From contig NZ_QOVK01000005.1 in NCBI RefSeq assembly GCF_004104075.1, positions 174,578-238,577 of the forward strand: DNA of 64,000 bases, in the 5' to 3' direction. The notes below the pieces were generated by a model. The model searched no databases and was not told where the DNA came from. It was given only the letters and a program-made list of their open reading frames with translations. Positions within the stretch are counted from its first letter, which is position 1. Every line of letters starts with the position of its first letter. Origin of the DNA: Leeuwenhoekiella polynyae (GTDB lineage: Bacteria > Bacteroidota > Bacteroidia > Flavobacteriales > Flavobacteriaceae). Positions 29,215 to 39,757 of this stretch are shown piece after piece. The position numbers were made by a program, and so were the translations under genes.

Positions 29215-30350
29215 TAATATCCAAAATCATCTTTAATTTGCTGCGCTCGGGCAACAAGTATATCTTTATTAATATCTCCAATTTCTTTAAGAACTAGCGC
29301 TCCTTCATAAGTACGCATTGCTTTTTTAGGTTCCCCGTTTCCTTCGTAAGATCTTCCTAAGTAGTAAGCTCCCAGAATCGTTTCGGGGTATTCTTTACGG
29401 GCTAGTTTGCCTAAATTTTCAAAGCCATCCCAATCTGATTTTTGCTCTAGAGCAGCAGCTACAGCAATAAAGTCATTAATGCGGATCTGATCTTTTAAAC
29501 CGAAAAGATTTTCGATAATCGCATATTTTTCAATCAGATAATTATACGGAGAATCAGATTTGAGTATAACATCTGTAAACTCTTTTTTAGTAACCGGTTT
29601 GTATACTGAAAATACCTTTCCTAGGGCATTCGGGATCGCACGGCCAACTAAAGAATAATGCGTAGCGTCGTCAAAATCGTCAAAATAATAGTGAAACTTA
29701 TCATTTTCTATGGCTTTTAGAGACTGGTCTAATGCGAGCACATCTTCCCGTAGGGATTGAATGTCTTCACTTGCGGTGGCTTGATAGTAAAAAATTTGTT
29801 GTTCGGTGCGGCTCAAAACATTAGTAAGGCGCTCTGCCATTTGAGGTGCTAAATCTGGACTTAACGAAATATACGCATTAAACAGGGGTGGATTTTTCAT
29901 CAAATAATAGTTGGCAAAACCTGCTGTAGCATCGTGCCCAACGATTACATTAAAAGGAGCAAGCCGGTATTGTTTATTCAGCCAAGGAAATAATTCCATT
30001 CCTATAAATTCAAAAAAATCGGCACTCTGGTTTGTAGGTAAAAAATTAGTCTCGTCGTATACCGAATCATCCATTCGGTTAGGTTGCATAATACCTACAA
30101 CTATAGCTTGAGGCATATCTTCCCAATAGCTGTAGTAATCTGCACTACCGGCAACCGGTTCAAAAAGATAATCGCCATCTAAAGTGATGATTACGGGGTA
30201 ACTTTTGTCTTTGTTTGCTTCGTAATTTCGCGGCAGCTGAATCTTTACATTTCTCGGTTCATTAAATTTAACCGAAGGCACAGATTCATAAATTACTTGT
30301 GCCTGGAGGCTGCTGTAAAAAAGCAGGAATAGAAGTAGTGTTTTTTTCAT
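29214..30350 (-). CDS. Exported esterase-like alpha/beta-hydrolase with Asp at the nucleophile position
   Basis: A 378-residue protein with signal peptide (MKKTLLLFLLFYSSLQAQ); that ATG was preferred to one 33 bases upstream. The putative-esterase (PF00756) fold covers about residues 25-270: YPVIITLDGDYLF, IVVGIMQPNRMDD, then VIVGHDATAGFANYY, where the canonical G-x-S-x-G nucleophile Ser is Asp140, and a later DDATHYSLV supplying a candidate His. The last 100 residues are helical, with a TPR-like end (ILGAYYLGRSYEGNGEPKKAMRTYEGAL). It is either a non-hydrolytic relative or uses a different nucleophile. Coupled to radA by a one-base overlap. Confidence 0.82.
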   Translation of the reverse strand: MKKTLLLFLLFYSSLQAQVIYESVPSVKFNEPRNVKIQLPRNYEANKDKSYPVIITLDGDYLFEPVAGSADYYSYWEDMPQAIVVGIMQPNRMDDSVYDETNFLPTNQSADFFEFIGMELFPWLNKQYRLAPFNVIVGHDATAGFANYYLMKNPPLFNAYISLSPDLAPQMAERLTNVLSRTEQQIFYYQATASEDIQSLREDVLALDQSLKAIENDKFHYYFDDFDDATHYSLVGRAIPNALGKVFSVYKPVTKKEFTDVILKSDSPYNYLIEKYAIIENLFGLKDQIRINDFIAVAAALEQKSDWDGFENLGKLARKEYPETILGAYYLGRSYEGNGEPKKAMRTYEGALVLKEIGDINKDILVARAQQIKDDFGY

Positions 30351-30438
30351 GGAGAATAGATTTGGGAACGTGAATTTAGTCATTATGCTTAAGTATTCCT
30401 TAAGCTTTAACGTGACGGATTCAATTATGCTGTAAAAG

Positions 30439-31407
30439 CTATTTTTTCTGATTGTAAAGCGGAAGGAGGAGAAAAGACAGAGCTCCTAGAATAAGAACTA
30501 AAAGGGTTTGTGAACCCCAGACGATCCAGCCAAAAGCTTCGCCGCCCTGTTTGCTGTAATCGAAGAAAATAAAGAGAGCACCAATGGCGATGGGGTAAAC
30601 GCCTATCCCACCATTGGTAACCGAAATGGAAAATGAGCCTATAACAAACGCAGCAAGAATTACTCCTGTTGAAGCATCAGCGATCTCAGGAATGGTAAAC
30701 TTTATGACCCAAAACATCAAAACATACATCACCCAGATAAATAAGGTGTGGGCAATAAAAGCCAGTTTATGTTTCATGTTAAGAATGCTGCGCATACCTT
30801 CAACTAGGCCGGTCATAAATTGCTGAATCTTGTGTAAAAATCCACTTTTAGCATTTTTTACAATTCTAAAACCGACCCAGATTCCGCCGACGGCGAGGGC
30901 TAAAAAAGCTACCGTGTAAAGCGGATTGATGTTTTGATCGTTAAGGTATTCAAGCAAAGTATCTGTTTGCAAAAAAATAGCGATAGCAACAACAAGCAAA
31001 AGCATCAAAAAATCTGCAATACGTTCTGAAATGATGGTGCCAAAGGCTTTTTCAAAAGGTACCTCTTCGTAAGTCGTGAGTAAAGCACCACGCAGCAATT
31101 CTCCACTTCTGGGAATTCCTAAATTGGCTAAATATGCTGCCATCACCGCCATAAATCGGTTGGCAAGTTTGGGTTTATAACCCATAGGTTCTAGTAAAAA
31201 TTGCCAGCGCCAAGCTCTTGATAGGTGACTTAAAATCCCAAAGAGTAAAGATACCGCTATGTAAAATGGGTTGGCTTGCTTTATATTTTTCCAAAGAATT
31301 GCGCGTTCTTCTTCGGTGGCTGAACTCAGCGAATAATAGATGAGAACAATCCCAATTCCTAAAGGGATTATGACTTTAAGAAGCTTTATGAGAGTTTTTT
31401 TGCTCAA
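30439..31407 (-). CDS. Flippase-like / lysylphosphatidylglycerol synthase transmembrane protein
   Basis: A membrane protein of about 322 residues with seven or eight predicted helices, of the UPF0104/LPG-synthase transmembrane family. Segments include GILSHLSRAWRWQFLLEPMGYKP, LANLGIPRSGELLRGALL and SISVTNGGIGVYPIAIGALF, all typical. No catalytic C-terminal domain is present, so it probably moves or binds a lipid. The start is a judgement: a TTG at 31407 lies two bases after the panD stop and gives MSKKTLIKLL, while ATGs at 31434 and 31476 would overlap panD by 26-68 bases. Last gene of panC-panD. Confidence 0.85.
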   Translation of the reverse strand: MSKKTLIKLLKVIIPLGIGIVLIYYSLSSATEEERAILWKNIKQANPFYIAVSLLFGILSHLSRAWRWQFLLEPMGYKPKLANRFMAVMAAYLANLGIPRSGELLRGALLTTYEEVPFEKAFGTIISERIADFLMLLLVVAIAIFLQTDTLLEYLNDQNINPLYTVAFLALAVGGIWVGFRIVKNAKSGFLHKIQQFMTGLVEGMRSILNMKHKLAFIAHTLFIWVMYVLMFWVIKFTIPEIADASTGVILAAFVIGSFSISVTNGGIGVYPIAIGALFIFFDYSKQGGEAFGWIVWGSQTLLVLILGALSFLLLPLYNQKK

Positions 31408-31408
31408 C

Positions 31409-31759
31409 TTAATTGAGCAAATTGGTTTCTTCATTAGGAAAAACCAATGAAGGTTTAAAAGCTTTTGCTTCATCAACTTCCATAAAAGCGTAGGTGATTA
31501 AGATCAAGGTATCACCTTTAGCAACTTTACGAGCTGCAGCACCGTTAAGTGTAATTTCGCCACTATTGCGCGGTCCGGGAATCGCATAGGTCTCTAAGCG
31601 CTCTCCGTTTGTTACATTTACGATCTGAACGCGTTCACCTTCAATAATACCGGCTGCATCCATAAGATCTTCATCTATGGTGATGCTGCCAATATAGTGC
31701 AATTCTGCTCCCGTAACTTTTACGCGGTGTATTTTAGATTTTACAACGTTAACTAACAT
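31409..31759 (-). CDS. panD: Aspartate 1-decarboxylase
   Basis: A 116-residue pyruvoyl enzyme that makes beta-alanine for pantothenate. The self-cleavage site is seen as Gly24-Ser25 in [10 protein letters not shown], and the catalytic Lys9 lies in [28 protein letters not shown] is the conserved central block. It sits 18 bases downstream of panC, which uses its product. Confidence 0.96.
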   Translation of the reverse strand: MLVNVVKSKIHRVKVTGAELHYIGSITIDEDLMDAAGIIEGERVQIVNVTNGERLETYAIPGPRNSGEITLNGAAARKVAKGDTLILITYAFMEVDEAKAFKPSLVFPNEETNLLN

Positions 31760-31777
31760 GGTGTAAAAATAGGGTTT

Positions 31778-32626
31778 TTAATTTAGGGCAATATTGTCAA
31801 TAAGTCTTACTTCTCCTGCAAATACGGCTATAAAGGCTCTGTATTTTTCGCTTTCTTTCTTTGTGCTCGCATGAGTAAGGGTTGATGCGTTTGCGATTTC
31901 AAAATACTCCAACTCGAGATGCTTATTATCTTTAAACTGATGCACTACAAATTTCTGAACTTCATCAACTGTTTGGTCGTTAAAAAGCTCTTTTGCTTGC
32001 ATTAAGGTTTTGTAAATAAATGGAGAAGCATCGCGCTGATCTTTTGTGAGTCTTTTGTTTCTTGAACTTTCTGCGAGACCGTCTTTGTGGCGACTTATAG
32101 GGCACCCAATTATTTTTACTGAAAGCGCTTCGATCGCTACTAACTTGTTTATGATTTGTAACTGCTGGTAATCTTTCTCTCCAAAAAATGCAAAATCAGG
32201 ATTTACAATTTCAAATAAATGTTTGAGAACGGTGGCAACTCCTTCAAAATGGCCTGGTCTAAAAGCTCCTTCCATGACTTGATTAAGTCCGTCAAAACTA
32301 TAATTAATAGATTCAACCTTAGAGCCATAAATCGTTGTAGTGCTAGGAGCAAAAACAAGTAATTCGGGGTTTGTAGATTCTAAAAACTCAAGATCTCCTT
32401 GTAAATCGCGCGGATACGTTTCTAAATCTTTAGGGTTATTAAATTGTGTAGGGTTGACAAATATACTTACCACAACAATATCACAATTTTTCGAAGCAAA
32501 GTTGAACAGGCTTGCATGCCCGCGATGCAGGGCGCCCATGGTAGGTACGAAACCTATTTTTGCGCCATTTTTTTTGTGTTTTGCAACAGCAGCAGAAATT
32601 TCTGGTCTATTGGTATATACGTGCAT
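31778..32626 (-). CDS. panC: Pantothenate synthetase
   Basis: A 282-residue adenylate-forming ligase joining pantoate and beta-alanine. It has the nucleotidyltransferase signature VPTMGALHRGHASLF near residue 28, VSIFVNPTQFNNPKDLETYPR, FGEKDYQQLQII and the KMSKS-like region SSRNKRLTKDQR. Full length. It opens a minus-strand operon with panD and the flippase-like gene, divergent from the GT5 gene. Confidence 0.97.
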   Translation of the reverse strand: MHVYTNRPEISAAVAKHKKNGAKIGFVPTMGALHRGHASLFNFASKNCDIVVVSIFVNPTQFNNPKDLETYPRDLQGDLEFLESTNPELLVFAPSTTTIYGSKVESINYSFDGLNQVMEGAFRPGHFEGVATVLKHLFEIVNPDFAFFGEKDYQQLQIINKLVAIEALSVKIIGCPISRHKDGLAESSRNKRLTKDQRDASPFIYKTLMQAKELFNDQTVDEVQKFVVHQFKDNKHLELEYFEIANASTLTHASTKKESEKYRAFIAVFAGEVRLIDNIALN

Positions 32627-32647
32627 CAGGATTTATTTAACAGGCGG

Positions 32648-32655
32648 CAAAATTA
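32648..32655 (-). promoter_or_regulatory. Candidate -7 element of panC (TAATTTTG)
   Basis: Minus-strand TAATTTTG matches TAnnTTTG, 21 bases before the panC ATG. Its partner on the plus strand lies at 32687-32694, making a compact divergent promoter region. Confidence 0.5.
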
Positions 32656-32663
32656 CTATATTA

Positions 32664-32694
32664 CTGGCAATCTGCATAAAATTTCGTAATTTTG
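32664..32694 (+). promoter_or_regulatory. Promoter of the GT5-DUF4270-glmS unit
   Basis: CTG (32664-32666, one mismatch to TTG), 20-base spacer, TAATTTTG (32687-32694) followed by C. Confidence 0.55.
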
Positions 32695-32733
32695 CGTGTT
32701 TTTTAGCCTTAACAGAAACTTAGAAGCACATTT

Positions 32734-33543
32734 ATGAAAAATAAGAGGATATTGTACGTATCATCTGAAGTTATTCCATATCTACCTGAGACAGAGATTG
32801 CATCAATGTCTTTTGAAGTACCGCAAATGGTCAATAGCAAAGGAGGTCAAATTAGAATTTTTATGCCTAGATACGGCAATATCAATGAAAGACGTCATCA
32901 GCTTCATGAAGTGATACGACTTTCAGGTATGAATTTGGTCATAAATGATTTTGACATGCCGCTTATTATTAAAGTAGCCTCTATACCTAAAGAGCGTATT
33001 CAGGTTTATTTTATAGATAACGAAGAGTATTTTAAACGTAAAGCAACTTTTACTGATGAAGAAGGAAAGCTTTTTGCAGATAATGACGAGCGAGCTATAT
33101 TTTTTGCAAAAGGTGTTGTTGAAACGGTGAAAAAATTGAATTGGGCGCCAGATATCATTCACGTCCATGGTTGGTTAGCGTCTTTATTGCCTTTGTATTT
33201 AAAACAATATTATGCTAGTGAGCCGTTGTTTAAACAAAGTAAAATTGTGACTTCGGTTTACAATACAGGTTATGAAGGTGCGTTAAATGAGCAAATGATA
33301 GACAAGATTGCTTTTGATGGTATTGATAAAGAAGCTATTTCAGAATTAGAAACTCCTTCTTATGACAACCTTATGAAGGTTGCTATTAAAAATTCTGATG
33401 CAGCGATTATAGGTTCGTCTGATTTAAGGGAGGAGCTTACTGCATATTTAAATGCAACAAAAATTCCTGTACTGCCTTACAAGAAAAAAGAAGAGTTTGC
33501 TCAGGCTTATGAAGAGTTTTATACCACAAAGGTATTAGACTAA
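32734..33543 (+). CDS. Half-length glycogen-synthase-like (GT5 N-terminal domain) protein
   Basis: A 269-residue protein matching only the N-terminal Rossmann domain of bacterial glycogen/starch synthase: KRILYVSSEVIPYLPETEIASMS, a GGQIRIFMPRYGNI block, FFAKGVVETVKKLNWAPDIIHVHGW, and SVYNTGYEGALN. The canonical glycine-rich ADP-glucose loop (KTGGLGD) is absent, as is the whole C-terminal nucleotide-sugar domain. It is unlikely to make glycogen alone. In flavobacteria this short form sits between panC and a DUF4270 gene, as here, so it is a stable gene rather than a fresh truncation. Function unknown. Confidence 0.85.
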   Translation: MKNKRILYVSSEVIPYLPETEIASMSFEVPQMVNSKGGQIRIFMPRYGNINERRHQLHEVIRLSGMNLVINDFDMPLIIKVASIPKERIQVYFIDNEEYFKRKATFTDEEGKLFADNDERAIFFAKGVVETVKKLNWAPDIIHVHGWLASLLPLYLKQYYASEPLFKQSKIVTSVYNTGYEGALNEQMIDKIAFDGIDKEAISELETPSYDNLMKVAIKNSDAAIIGSSDLREELTAYLNATKIPVLPYKKKEEFAQAYEEFYTTKVLD

Positions 33544-33561
33544 AAAACAAATAAAAAAAGA

Positions 33562-35163
33562 ATGAAATTGAATACGGTGTTGACGAGAACATTAGTAGTA
33601 CTAATGCTTCTTTTTATCTTCTTTTCTTGTGAAGATGATATACAAGGAATAGGTAGTGGACTGGTGGATGAAAGTAATTTTACTTCTGGTAGTGAGACTT
33701 ATCCTGTGGTCGCTTATAGCGAGCGTTTTTTTGATTCAGTTGGAGTTCAAACCAATGGATTTAGTACAGGAGCTCTAGGATATTATCAAGATTCTATTTA
33801 TGGTACGACTAAGGCTTCTACGTTGAGTCAGGTGGGGTTAAGTGTCTATAATTCTTCATACGGTACAAATCCGGTTATTGACTCTGTGGTTTTTGAAATG
33901 CCTTATTTCAGTACAGAGAGTATTAATAGTGATAATGAGAATGTGTACACACTGGATTCGGTTTATGGTTCTGATCTTATTAAATTAACAGCTTTTAGAT
34001 CTAACTATTTTTTAAATAGTAATAGTGCTCCTGACTTAGAAAATGGGGCGGTTTATTATTCTGATGATATAGCTGAGTTTAATGGTGTAGAGGGTGATAC
34101 ACTTTTTAGCGAAACCTTTACGCCTTCAAATGACCCTTTTGTCACTGTTGTGCCGGCTGATTCTGAAGATGAAGATGATACCAGAACAACGCTTTCTCCA
34201 AGATTGCGCCTGCGATTAGACCAAAATTCTTATGGTGAGACCTATTGGCAAACAAACATTTTAGATAAGGGTGGTGATGATGAATTGTTCAACGGAAATG
34301 CTTTTAGAAACTATTTTAGGGGAATTTATCTAAAAGCAGAGCCTGTATCTAATAAAGGAAGCTATTTTCTTTTTGATAAATCAAATACTAATATTATAAT
34401 ATATTATAAAAACGGAGCAGAAGGTTCGCGTAGGTCTGCAAGTCTTACATTGTCGTTTAGTGGAGGGTCTGTTATAGGGTATGATAATGACTTTAACGCT
34501 TCGATTAAAGCTGAACTTACTGGCGTAGATAAGGAAAATGGCGAAGAAAACCTTTATTTAAAAGGCGGTCAGGGCAGTATGGCGGTTATAGAACTGTTTG
34601 GCCCTGATGATAATAATGATGGTATTCCTGATGATTTAGCTTTTATGCGTACTGAGCAACGTTTGATTAGAGAAGCTAATTTAGAATTTTTTGTTGATCA
34701 GGATAAGATTAATTCTTTTGCAGGAAGTTCTGTTTCAGAGCCAGAGCGTATTTATATCTATAATTTAGAAACAAATCAGCCTTTAGAAGATTTTTTTAGA
34801 GATGCGACAGCTCCTAATAATGGTCCAATTACAGCAGTTGGAACCACGCATTTAGGTCCTTTAACAAGAACTGAAACTGGCGAAGGAATCAGTTATAAAA
34901 TAAGAATTACTGAATATTTGAAAAGATTGTTAGATGAAGATAATGATAATCCGGCAACAAAACTTGGTGTTGTGGTGAGTCAAAATTTACTTTCAACAGC
35001 TACAGGAAGTATAGAAGGAAAAACATCTTCAGATATTCCCAGCAGAGTACCTTATTCTTCGATTATTTCTAATAGAGGTACAATTCTTTATGGAAGTTCT
35101 GAAAGTGTTCCCGAAGCCAAACGACTTAAACTGAAAGTTTTTTATTCGGAAGCATCTAACTAG
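33562..35163 (+). CDS. DUF4270 lipoprotein
   Basis: A 533-residue exported protein with a lipoprotein signal (LLFIFFSC, Cys23) and the DUF4270 pattern: DIQGIGSGLVDESNF after the Cys, VDSVVFEMPYFS, a central LRLRLDQN region and a C-terminal YSSIISNRGTILYGS...LKVFYSEASN. Beta-rich and acidic. Role unknown; a surface location is inferred. It lies between the GT5-like gene and glmS with short spacing (18 and 5 bases), so it is probably in one transcript with them. Confidence 0.86.
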   Translation: MKLNTVLTRTLVVLMLLFIFFSCEDDIQGIGSGLVDESNFTSGSETYPVVAYSERFFDSVGVQTNGFSTGALGYYQDSIYGTTKASTLSQVGLSVYNSSYGTNPVIDSVVFEMPYFSTESINSDNENVYTLDSVYGSDLIKLTAFRSNYFLNSNSAPDLENGAVYYSDDIAEFNGVEGDTLFSETFTPSNDPFVTVVPADSEDEDDTRTTLSPRLRLRLDQNSYGETYWQTNILDKGGDDELFNGNAFRNYFRGIYLKAEPVSNKGSYFLFDKSNTNIIIYYKNGAEGSRRSASLTLSFSGGSVIGYDNDFNASIKAELTGVDKENGEENLYLKGGQGSMAVIELFGPDDNNDGIPDDLAFMRTEQRLIREANLEFFVDQDKINSFAGSSVSEPERIYIYNLETNQPLEDFFRDATAPNNGPITAVGTTHLGPLTRTETGEGISYKIRITEYLKRLLDEDNDNPATKLGVVVSQNLLSTATGSIEGKTSSDIPSRVPYSSIISNRGTILYGSSESVPEAKRLKLKVFYSEASN

Positions 35164-35168
35164 ATTTT

Positions 35169-37019
35169 ATGTGTGGAATTGTAGGTTACATAGGTCATAG
35201 ACAAGCATACCCAATTGTAATAAAAGGGTTGCAGCGACTTGAGTATCGCGGTTACGACAGTGCCGGGGTGGCGGTTTATGATGGAGAGAACATTCAACTC
35301 TGCAAAACGAAAGGTAAAGTAGATGATCTAAAAACTAAAGTTGAAACTTCAATAAAGACGGAGGGAACTTTAGGAATAGGTCATACGCGCTGGGCGACTC
35401 ACGGCGTTCCTAACGATCTGAATTCACACCCGCATTATTCAAATTCTGGAGACCTTGTAATCATTCACAATGGTATCATTGAGAATTACGATGCAATAAA
35501 ACAAGAGCTTACTAAACGGGGTTACACTTTTCAATCAGATACTGATACCGAGGTCTTGGTAAATCTTATAGAAGATGTGCAGATCAAACAAGGTGTAAAA
35601 TTGGGTAAGGCGGTTCAAATCGCTTTAAATGAAACTGTTGGCGCGTATGCAATTGCAGTTTTTGATAAGAAAAAGCCTAATGAAATTGTGGTTGCTCGTT
35701 TGGGTAGTCCGCTAGCAATAGGTATCGGCGAAGATGAATTTTTTATCGCTTCAGATGCTTCCCCTTTTATAGAATATACAAATAATGCACTTTACCTTGA
35801 AGATGGTGAGATGGCTGTTGTGCGTAGAGGTAAAGAGATCAAAGTCTTTAATATTAAAGATGATGCGATTGTAAGTCAGCCTTACATTCAAGAATTAAAA
35901 TTAAATCTTGAGCAAATTGAGAAAGGCGGTTATCCGCATTTTATGCTCAAAGAAATATATGAACAACCTCAGGCTATTCGTGACACCTTTAGAGGTAGGA
36001 TGCGCGAAAATAAGGGCATCGTAAAAATGGCTGGCGTAGATGATCATATAGATAAATTCATCAATGCCAAGCGACTGGTTATTTTAGCTTGTGGAACTTC
36101 CTGGCATGCAGGCTTGGTTGCAGAATATATTATCGAAGAACTGGTTCGCGTTCCTGTGGAGGTTGAATATGCTTCTGAATTTCGGTATCGTAATCCAGTT
36201 ATTGAAAAAGATGATGTTGTGATTGCGATTTCTCAAAGTGGAGAAACAGCAGATACAATGGCGGCTATGAAGCTCGCTAAAGAAAAAGGAGCTTTTGTTT
36301 TTGGTGTGTGTAATGTGGTTGGGTCTTCTATTTCAAGAGAAGCACACGCCGGTGCATATACCCATGCGGGGCCTGAAATAGGTGTAGCATCAACTAAAGC
36401 ATTTACAACACAAATTACAGTTCTTACGTTGCTGGGTTTAAAAGTAGCTAAAGCCAAAGGTCGAATTTCTACCTCAGACTTTCATATGCACCTAGAAGAG
36501 TTGCGCTTGATTCCTGAAAAAGTAGAGGAAGCTTTAAAGAGCAATGACCGTGTCAAAGAGATAGCAGCCGTGTATAAGAATGCTTCTAATTGCCTGTACT
36601 TAGGTCGCGGATTTAACTTTCCTGTAGCTTTAGAGGGGGCTTTGAAGCTTAAAGAAATCTCTTATATTCATGCTGAAGGTTATCCGGCTGCAGAGATGAA
36701 GCATGGTCCTATTGCTTTGATTGACGAGCAAATGCCAGTTGTGGTTATTGCTACCCGTCGTGGTCATTACGATAAAGTAGTGAGCAATATTCAAGAGATC
36801 AAAAGCCGAAAAGGTAAAATTATCGCAATTGTTACCAAAGGTGACGTCACCGTAAACGAACTCGCAGATCACGTGATTGAAGTGCCAGAAGTGATGGATT
36901 CTATGTCTCCGTTGTTAACTACTATTCCGCTTCAGCTTTTATCGTATCACATTGCGGTGATGCTGGGTAAAAACGTAGATCAACCTCGTAATTTGGCGAA
37001 GTCTGTTACGGTTGAGTAA
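35169..37019 (+). CDS. glmS: Glutamine--fructose-6-phosphate aminotransferase (isomerizing)
   Basis: A 616-residue enzyme that makes glucosamine-6-phosphate, the entry to peptidoglycan and LPS amino sugars. The N-terminal glutaminase domain begins MCGIVGYIG, with Cys2 as nucleophile, and has GHTRWATHGVPNDLNSHPH. The C-terminal half holds two SIS domains (ACGTSWHAGLVAEY; ISQSGETADTMAAMKLAK; YLGRGFNFPVALEGALKLKE) and ends in the typical NLAKSVTVE. Full length. No ribozyme-like element was recognised upstream, where only five bases separate it from the previous gene. Confidence 0.97.
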   Translation: MCGIVGYIGHRQAYPIVIKGLQRLEYRGYDSAGVAVYDGENIQLCKTKGKVDDLKTKVETSIKTEGTLGIGHTRWATHGVPNDLNSHPHYSNSGDLVIIHNGIIENYDAIKQELTKRGYTFQSDTDTEVLVNLIEDVQIKQGVKLGKAVQIALNETVGAYAIAVFDKKKPNEIVVARLGSPLAIGIGEDEFFIASDASPFIEYTNNALYLEDGEMAVVRRGKEIKVFNIKDDAIVSQPYIQELKLNLEQIEKGGYPHFMLKEIYEQPQAIRDTFRGRMRENKGIVKMAGVDDHIDKFINAKRLVILACGTSWHAGLVAEYIIEELVRVPVEVEYASEFRYRNPVIEKDDVVIAISQSGETADTMAAMKLAKEKGAFVFGVCNVVGSSISREAHAGAYTHAGPEIGVASTKAFTTQITVLTLLGLKVAKAKGRISTSDFHMHLEELRLIPEKVEEALKSNDRVKEIAAVYKNASNCLYLGRGFNFPVALEGALKLKEISYIHAEGYPAAEMKHGPIALIDEQMPVVVIATRRGHYDKVVSNIQEIKSRKGKIIAIVTKGDVTVNELADHVIEVPEVMDSMSPLLTTIPLQLLSYHIAVMLGKNVDQPRNLAKSVTVE

Positions 37020-37169
37020 TTCCCTATAAATTAATATTCTGAAGAATTTATTTGTTTTTTAGTTTCCTGTGCATCTGTTGTTTAATGAGGTGGTGAGGTT
37101 GATTTGTTATGTTTTTTCAGAACCAAATAAATTCAATAAAAGTCTTTTAGGTTTTTAAATATTAAAAAC

Positions 37170-37178
37170 TATCTTTGC
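37170..37178 (+). promoter_or_regulatory. -7 element of atpDC (TATCTTTGC)
   Basis: A perfect TAnnTTTGC, 81 bases before the atpD ATG, in a 239-base gap after glmS. A -33 TTG is not evident. Confidence 0.6.
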
Positions 37179-37252
37179 ACGACGAAAAAAACGAGGGGTA
37201 TTTATGCTTAATTTATTTTTTTCGACTACATATTTTGCTAAACATTAAATAG

Positions 37253-38767
<1,515 letters not shown>

Positions 38768-38838
38768 ACTGAGTCTACCGTTATCAGTCTCAGTATAAAG
38801 TACTGTAAACTGTAACTGTTCTCTGTAAACTAAAAAAT

Positions 38839-39117
38839 ATGCATTTAGAAATAGTAAGCCCTGAAGCAACCTTATATAGCGGAGAAGCTACTTCGGTTAT
38901 TTTACCTGGAGCTGACGGAGCATTTCAGTTATTAGACAATCACGCAGCTATCGTTTCTCTTTTAGAAGAAGGAGTTGTGAAAGTTAAAGGAGCTACGCTT
39001 TCAGATAAAGCAAAAAAGCATTTCACTGCCGGTAAAGAAGCAGGTGAGTTTGTACTCGCTATCAAATCTGGAACGGTTGAAATGAAGGATAATAAAGTAA
39101 TTGTTCTGGCTGACTAA
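38839..39117 (+). CDS. atpC: F1F0 ATP synthase subunit epsilon
   Basis: A 92-residue subunit consisting only of the N-terminal beta-sandwich (MHLEIVSPEATLYSGEATSV; GAFQLLDNHAAIVSLL). The C-terminal helical hairpin that inhibits ATPase activity in E. coli is missing. A short form like this is common in Bacteroidota. It is 71 bases after atpD and followed by a strong terminator. Confidence 0.93.
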   Translation: MHLEIVSPEATLYSGEATSVILPGADGAFQLLDNHAAIVSLLEEGVVKVKGATLSDKAKKHFTAGKEAGEFVLAIKSGTVEMKDNKVIVLAD

Positions 39118-39135
39118 GTTGAACAATCAAATAAT

Positions 39136-39173
39136 AAAAAGCGCTTAATCATTTTTTGATTAAGCGCTTTTTT
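39136..39173 (+). terminator. Intrinsic terminator after atpC
   Basis: AAAAAGCGCTTAATCA (39136-39151), a five-T loop, and the matching TGATTAAGCGCTTTTT (39157-39172). Confidence 0.9.
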
Positions 39174-39206
39174 ATTGGCACCGCCAAAGGGTTTAATACC
39201 CCGAGG
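39173..39206 (+). repeat. Dispersed repeat copy B, directly after a terminator
   Basis: TATTGGCA followed by CCGCCAAAGGGTTTAATA and CCCCGAGG. Matches copy A at 27718-27749. The repeat starts at the last base of the terminator T-run in this copy and five bases after it in copy A. Confidence 0.75.
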
Positions 39207-39224
39207 TAGTTTACTTTAGCAGTT

Positions 39225-39755
39225 ATGAAATCTACTGATCGGCTTATTATAAATCAGACGGAGCGCTCTTTTCTTATTAAAGTGATTGCTGCGTTGCTCT
39301 TTACTGCTACGGCTTTTTTAATCTTTTTAGTTTATTGGATAACCTTTCAGGGAGGTTTTGATTTTGGCAAAGAACGTGATTTTAAGGAGTGGGGTAAACA
39401 ACTTAAAAGTGTTCTGGTTCTAGGGGTGTTTGCTTTTGGAATAGGTTCTTATCTGGCTAAACGCAAACGTATTATTTTTGACCAATCGTCTAAAAAGTAT
39501 AAGCTAGAATACTATATAGGTCCTTTTTATTGGGGAAGCTGGTCGAATTACGAAGCACTTAAAATGATTGGCATATTTAAGAATTCAAAAGGTATTTACG
39601 AGTTAAATATTTGGTTTTCAAATTCACGACATATTAAGTTTGAGAAGTTCCTTTCTTTTGAAAATGCATTAGCAGAGGCAAAATATATAGCAGAGATCTT
39701 ATCTCTTAGAGTATGGAATACTTCAGATCCTAAAAAAGGATTTTATATTGAATGA
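39225..39755 (+). CDS. Membrane protein with two transmembrane helices, function unknown
   Basis: A 176-residue protein. Helix 1 lies at about residues 18-42 (IKVIAALLFTATAFLIFLVY) and helix 2 at about 66-82 (VLVLGVFAFGIGSYLA). The C-terminal 90 residues are beta-rich, with alternating aromatic residues (RIIFDQSSKKYKLEYYIGPFYWGSW), resembling PH-like domains of small bacterial membrane proteins. I do not recognise a named family. It follows repeat copy B and ends two bases before the convergent cyclase gene. Confidence 0.75.
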   Translation: MKSTDRLIINQTERSFLIKVIAALLFTATAFLIFLVYWITFQGGFDFGKERDFKEWGKQLKSVLVLGVFAFGIGSYLAKRKRIIFDQSSKKYKLEYYIGPFYWGSWSNYEALKMIGIFKNSKGIYELNIWFSNSRHIKFEKFLSFENALAEAKYIAEILSLRVWNTSDPKKGFYIE

Positions 39756-39757
39756 GT

